Source of the DNA: Smithella sp.
GTDB taxonomy: Bacteria > Desulfobacterota > Syntrophia > Syntrophales > Smithellaceae
NCBI GenBank assembly: GCA_017993615.1
Contig: JAGOMJ010000021.1
Span: 2,929-38,586 of the forward strand
Length of the DNA: 35,658 nucleotides
Direction: 5' to 3'
The notes beneath the pieces were generated by a model. It was not told where the DNA came from and did no database searches. It saw nothing but the letters and a program-made list of their open reading frames with translations. The position numbers were made by a program, and so were the translations under genes. Shown here one piece after another: positions 34,115 through 35,658 of this stretch (its first letter is position 1; each line of letters begins with the position of its first letter).

Positions 34115-35658
34115 TAATATTTTTCAATGTCTTCCATCAACTGATTCAATTTCTTCGGCGAGACGGGGTAGGGGGTTTTAAGCTCCTGAGCGAACAGAGA
34201 GACCTTGTATTCTTCTATCATCCAGAAGAATTCTTCAACCATTGTTTTCTTTTCATCCGGACAATCTATGGTAATGTTTTCTTTTAAAAGAATCATTTCT
34301 TTAAATCCGGTTCCTTTAGGCTCAGTCGGGTCTTTTGGACTCGACTGTTTTTTAACGACAGCCAAGTCAAAAAGACTTGGCTGGACACGGCCATTTACCA
34401 TCTGCTGCAGTTTTTGCGAATAAATTAAAACGTCCTGCATTTTCCTTTGCGCCGCGGAAAGATTTAAATTTCCCCGTTCGGCTCGCAGAGCAAGCGCCTT
34501 GCAGTAGCGCGGCAGTTCCTTCATCCGTTCAAAGGTATAAAGCTCGGGGAAATCGACGGGCACAAGACGGGAGATCTCTGTTTGGATGTCTTTTATAAAA
34601 TTCAAAACAGGATTGTTGTTTCTATTTTTCGTCATGAGTTTGCCGATAACGGTACAGGTATCGGCACAGGCTTTCAATACCGGTTCGATCGCTATCAATA
34701 CCTGCTGGCCATAAGGCAGAATTTGGGAATTCAGACAACCGGCGTGCGCGATAAATTCCTCCTGTCTTCGCCACGGCTTGTAAAATAAATCTTTCCTGAC
34801 CCGGTTAATGATGGATTGTTCCAGTTGTTTGGGAGGGCCGATGCCGGCAGCGCTGGTCTTCATTGCGCCAGTCAAAGCGACATTCTTTTTAAGTTGTTTC
34901 ATCTTGTCGGCGAAGTGAATGTCGTAGAGCGCCGCAATACCGTGCAAATGATGGAAGGCGCTTTGTTTTTCGTCGGCGAAAAGCCGCAGATCAATGGAAT
35001 CATCGCTAATCGTCAGCGCCGGATAGGCGTAACCGATCAAGCCGTGAGTTCCCCGAAGGGGAATCTGCCGGGGCAAGTCCCCGAAATCCCAGCCAGTGAT
35101 TCCCTCTTTTTCCCACTCACCTCTGATTTTATCCATGGCCGATGTACTGACCGTATCGGTCAGTTCTTTTTGCAGCAGATGAATGTCCCGGCTTTCTTTA
35201 ATTTCGTTTCCTTTTTCATCAATGACGCTGTAGCGGACATTCAGATAATCCGGCAGTTTTTCCGTTGCCCAATCATCCTTAGGAACCTTTATCTTGTATT
35301 TGTCGAGAAGCAACTGGCTGAGCGCCTGAGGCAAAGGCTTGTCCAAATTCGATTTATCTTCCACCAAAAGCTCAACAATTTTAGCGGGCGGCGGCAATTT
35401 GAGGCGAATGGATTTAGGAAGCGACTTCAATAAGTGAACGGCCTTTTCCTTTAATAACGAAGGCAGATGGCGATCGATGTTTGCTGTCGCGGCTTTGGAA
35501 ATAAAACCCAGAGGCACTTTAACGGTGACGCCGTCATCATTTTTTCCCGGTTCAAAATTATAGCGGCAGTTGAAAGCGGCATCGCCGATTTTTATCCGAT
35601 CGGGATATTGCGATATTTCTTCAGCATCCGGTTCACGGGCAATCAGGTCCTCTTCCCG
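34114..35658 (-). CDS. hrpA: ATP-dependent helicase HrpA, C-terminal part (truncated by window edge)
   Basis: The C-terminal 514 residues of an HrpA-type DEAH helicase. The frame is open to the window end, so helicase motifs lie outside. Recognised parts are FEPGKNDDGVTVKVPL (about residues 32-47, at the start of the DUF3418 region), GWDFGDLPRQIPL, KPWRRQEEF and the closing WMIEEYKVSLFAQELKTPYPVSPKKL, which is nearly invariant in HrpA. HrpA acts on RNA, including stalled ribosomes in E. coli. A segment just before the C-terminal block (from QPSLFDLAVV to about DPTEP) is encoded by the palindromic R element and is not usual for the family. The stop is within the duplicated unit. Confidence 0.92.
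   Translation of the reverse strand, partial: REEDLIAREPDAEEISQYPDRIKIGDAAFNCRYNFEPGKNDDGVTVKVPLGFISKAATANIDRHLPSLLKEKAVHLLKSLPKSIRLKLPPPAKIVELLVEDKSNLDKPLPQALSQLLLDKYKIKVPKDDWATEKLPDYLNVRYSVIDEKGNEIKESRDIHLLQKELTDTVSTSAMDKIRGEWEKEGITGWDFGDLPRQIPLRGTHGLIGYAYPALTISDDSIDLRLFADEKQSAFHHLHGIAALYDIHFADKMKQLKKNVALTGAMKTSAAGIGPPKQLEQSIINRVRKDLFYKPWRRQEEFIAHAGCLNSQILPYGQQVLIAIEPVLKACADTCTVIGKLMTKNRNNNPVLNFIKDIQTEISRLVPVDFPELYTFERMKELPRYCKALALRAERGNLNLSAAQRKMQDVLIYSQKLQQMVNGRVQPSLFDLAVVKKQSSPKDPTEPKGTGFKEMILLKENITIDCPDEKKTMVEEFFWMIEEYKVSLFAQELKTPYPVSPKKLNQLMEDIEKY

Larger units (their letters stand above)
33740..34383. repeat. 290-bp exact tandem duplication of the hrpA tail, framed by 64-bp palindromic R elements
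   Basis: Positions 33740-34029 and 34030-34319 are identical over 290 bp, and 34320-34383 is a third, 64-bp partial copy. The layout is R-X-R-X-R. R (33740-33803, 34030-34093, 34320-34383) holds two 25-base palindromes of the same form: CAGTCGGGTC-N5-GACTCGACTG and CAGCCAAGTC-N5-GACTTGGCTG. X (226 bp) is the hrpA 3' end with its stop codon. Unequal crossing-over between R copies would explain the duplication, as would an assembly error. Confidence 0.95.

Noticed and set aside
33740-34383. CRISPR-like repeat array
   Set aside because: The repeated 'spacer' is the same hrpA tail each time and the repeats are too long and too few.

Overview
The window looks like a chromosomal stretch of a Gram-negative bacterium. 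It has a TolC-type outer-membrane protein, a lipoprotein with a lipobox, and periplasmic adaptor genes. The gene mix suggests a deltaproteobacterium in the broad sense (Desulfobacterota, perhaps Syntrophales): a V/A-type ATPase operon, a fused CoA-transferase, an amt-PII pair behind a sigma-54 promoter, a TIGR02265/DUF2378-like protein, an acyl-ACP-reductase-like protein and an HrpA helicase. The taxonomic guess is inference from gene content. No rRNA, tRNA, CRISPR array or transposase was seen.

Layout. Positions 1-1775 hold REP-like palindromes, a nitroreductase and a flippase-like membrane protein on the minus strand. Positions 1937-7095 hold a plus-strand operon: TetR/CecR-type repressor, TolC-like outer-membrane protein, MacA-like adaptor, MacB-like ATPase and MacB-like permease. 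The genes overlap end to start, and a terminator follows. Positions 7101-7763 hold a repeat-built helical lipoprotein with its own promoter and terminator. Positions 7777-11940 hold four minus-strand metabolic or stress genes: CoA-transferase, YgiN-like monooxygenase, peroxiredoxin and aldehyde dehydrogenase. Then come a small methyltransferase (+), a 1084-residue diguanylate cyclase (-) and a HerA-like DUF853 ATPase (-).

Positions 18244-20112 form a nitrogen module: sigma-54 promoter, amt and a PII gene whose product lacks the usual B-loop lysine. A lone DUF2378-like gene (-) follows. Positions 21152-24308 hold an IscR-like Rrf2 regulator, mnmA, a MOSC protein and an acyl-ACP-reductase-like oxidoreductase.

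Positions 24320-33486 are a complete V/A-type ATPase operon behind a consensus sigma-70 promoter, in the order G/H-C-I-K-F-E-A-B-D. A small RsbRD_N-like sensory-type gene follows it. Between the K and F genes lies an unusually structured stretch of about 140 nt that does not look like ordinary spacer; domain I of a group II intron is one possible origin.

The window ends in the minus-strand 3' part of hrpA. Its last 290 bp are repeated exactly in tandem. The arrangement is R-X-R-X-R, where R is a 64-bp double palindrome and X is the hrpA tail with its stop codon. This repeat and the K-F structured RNA are the two least explained elements here.
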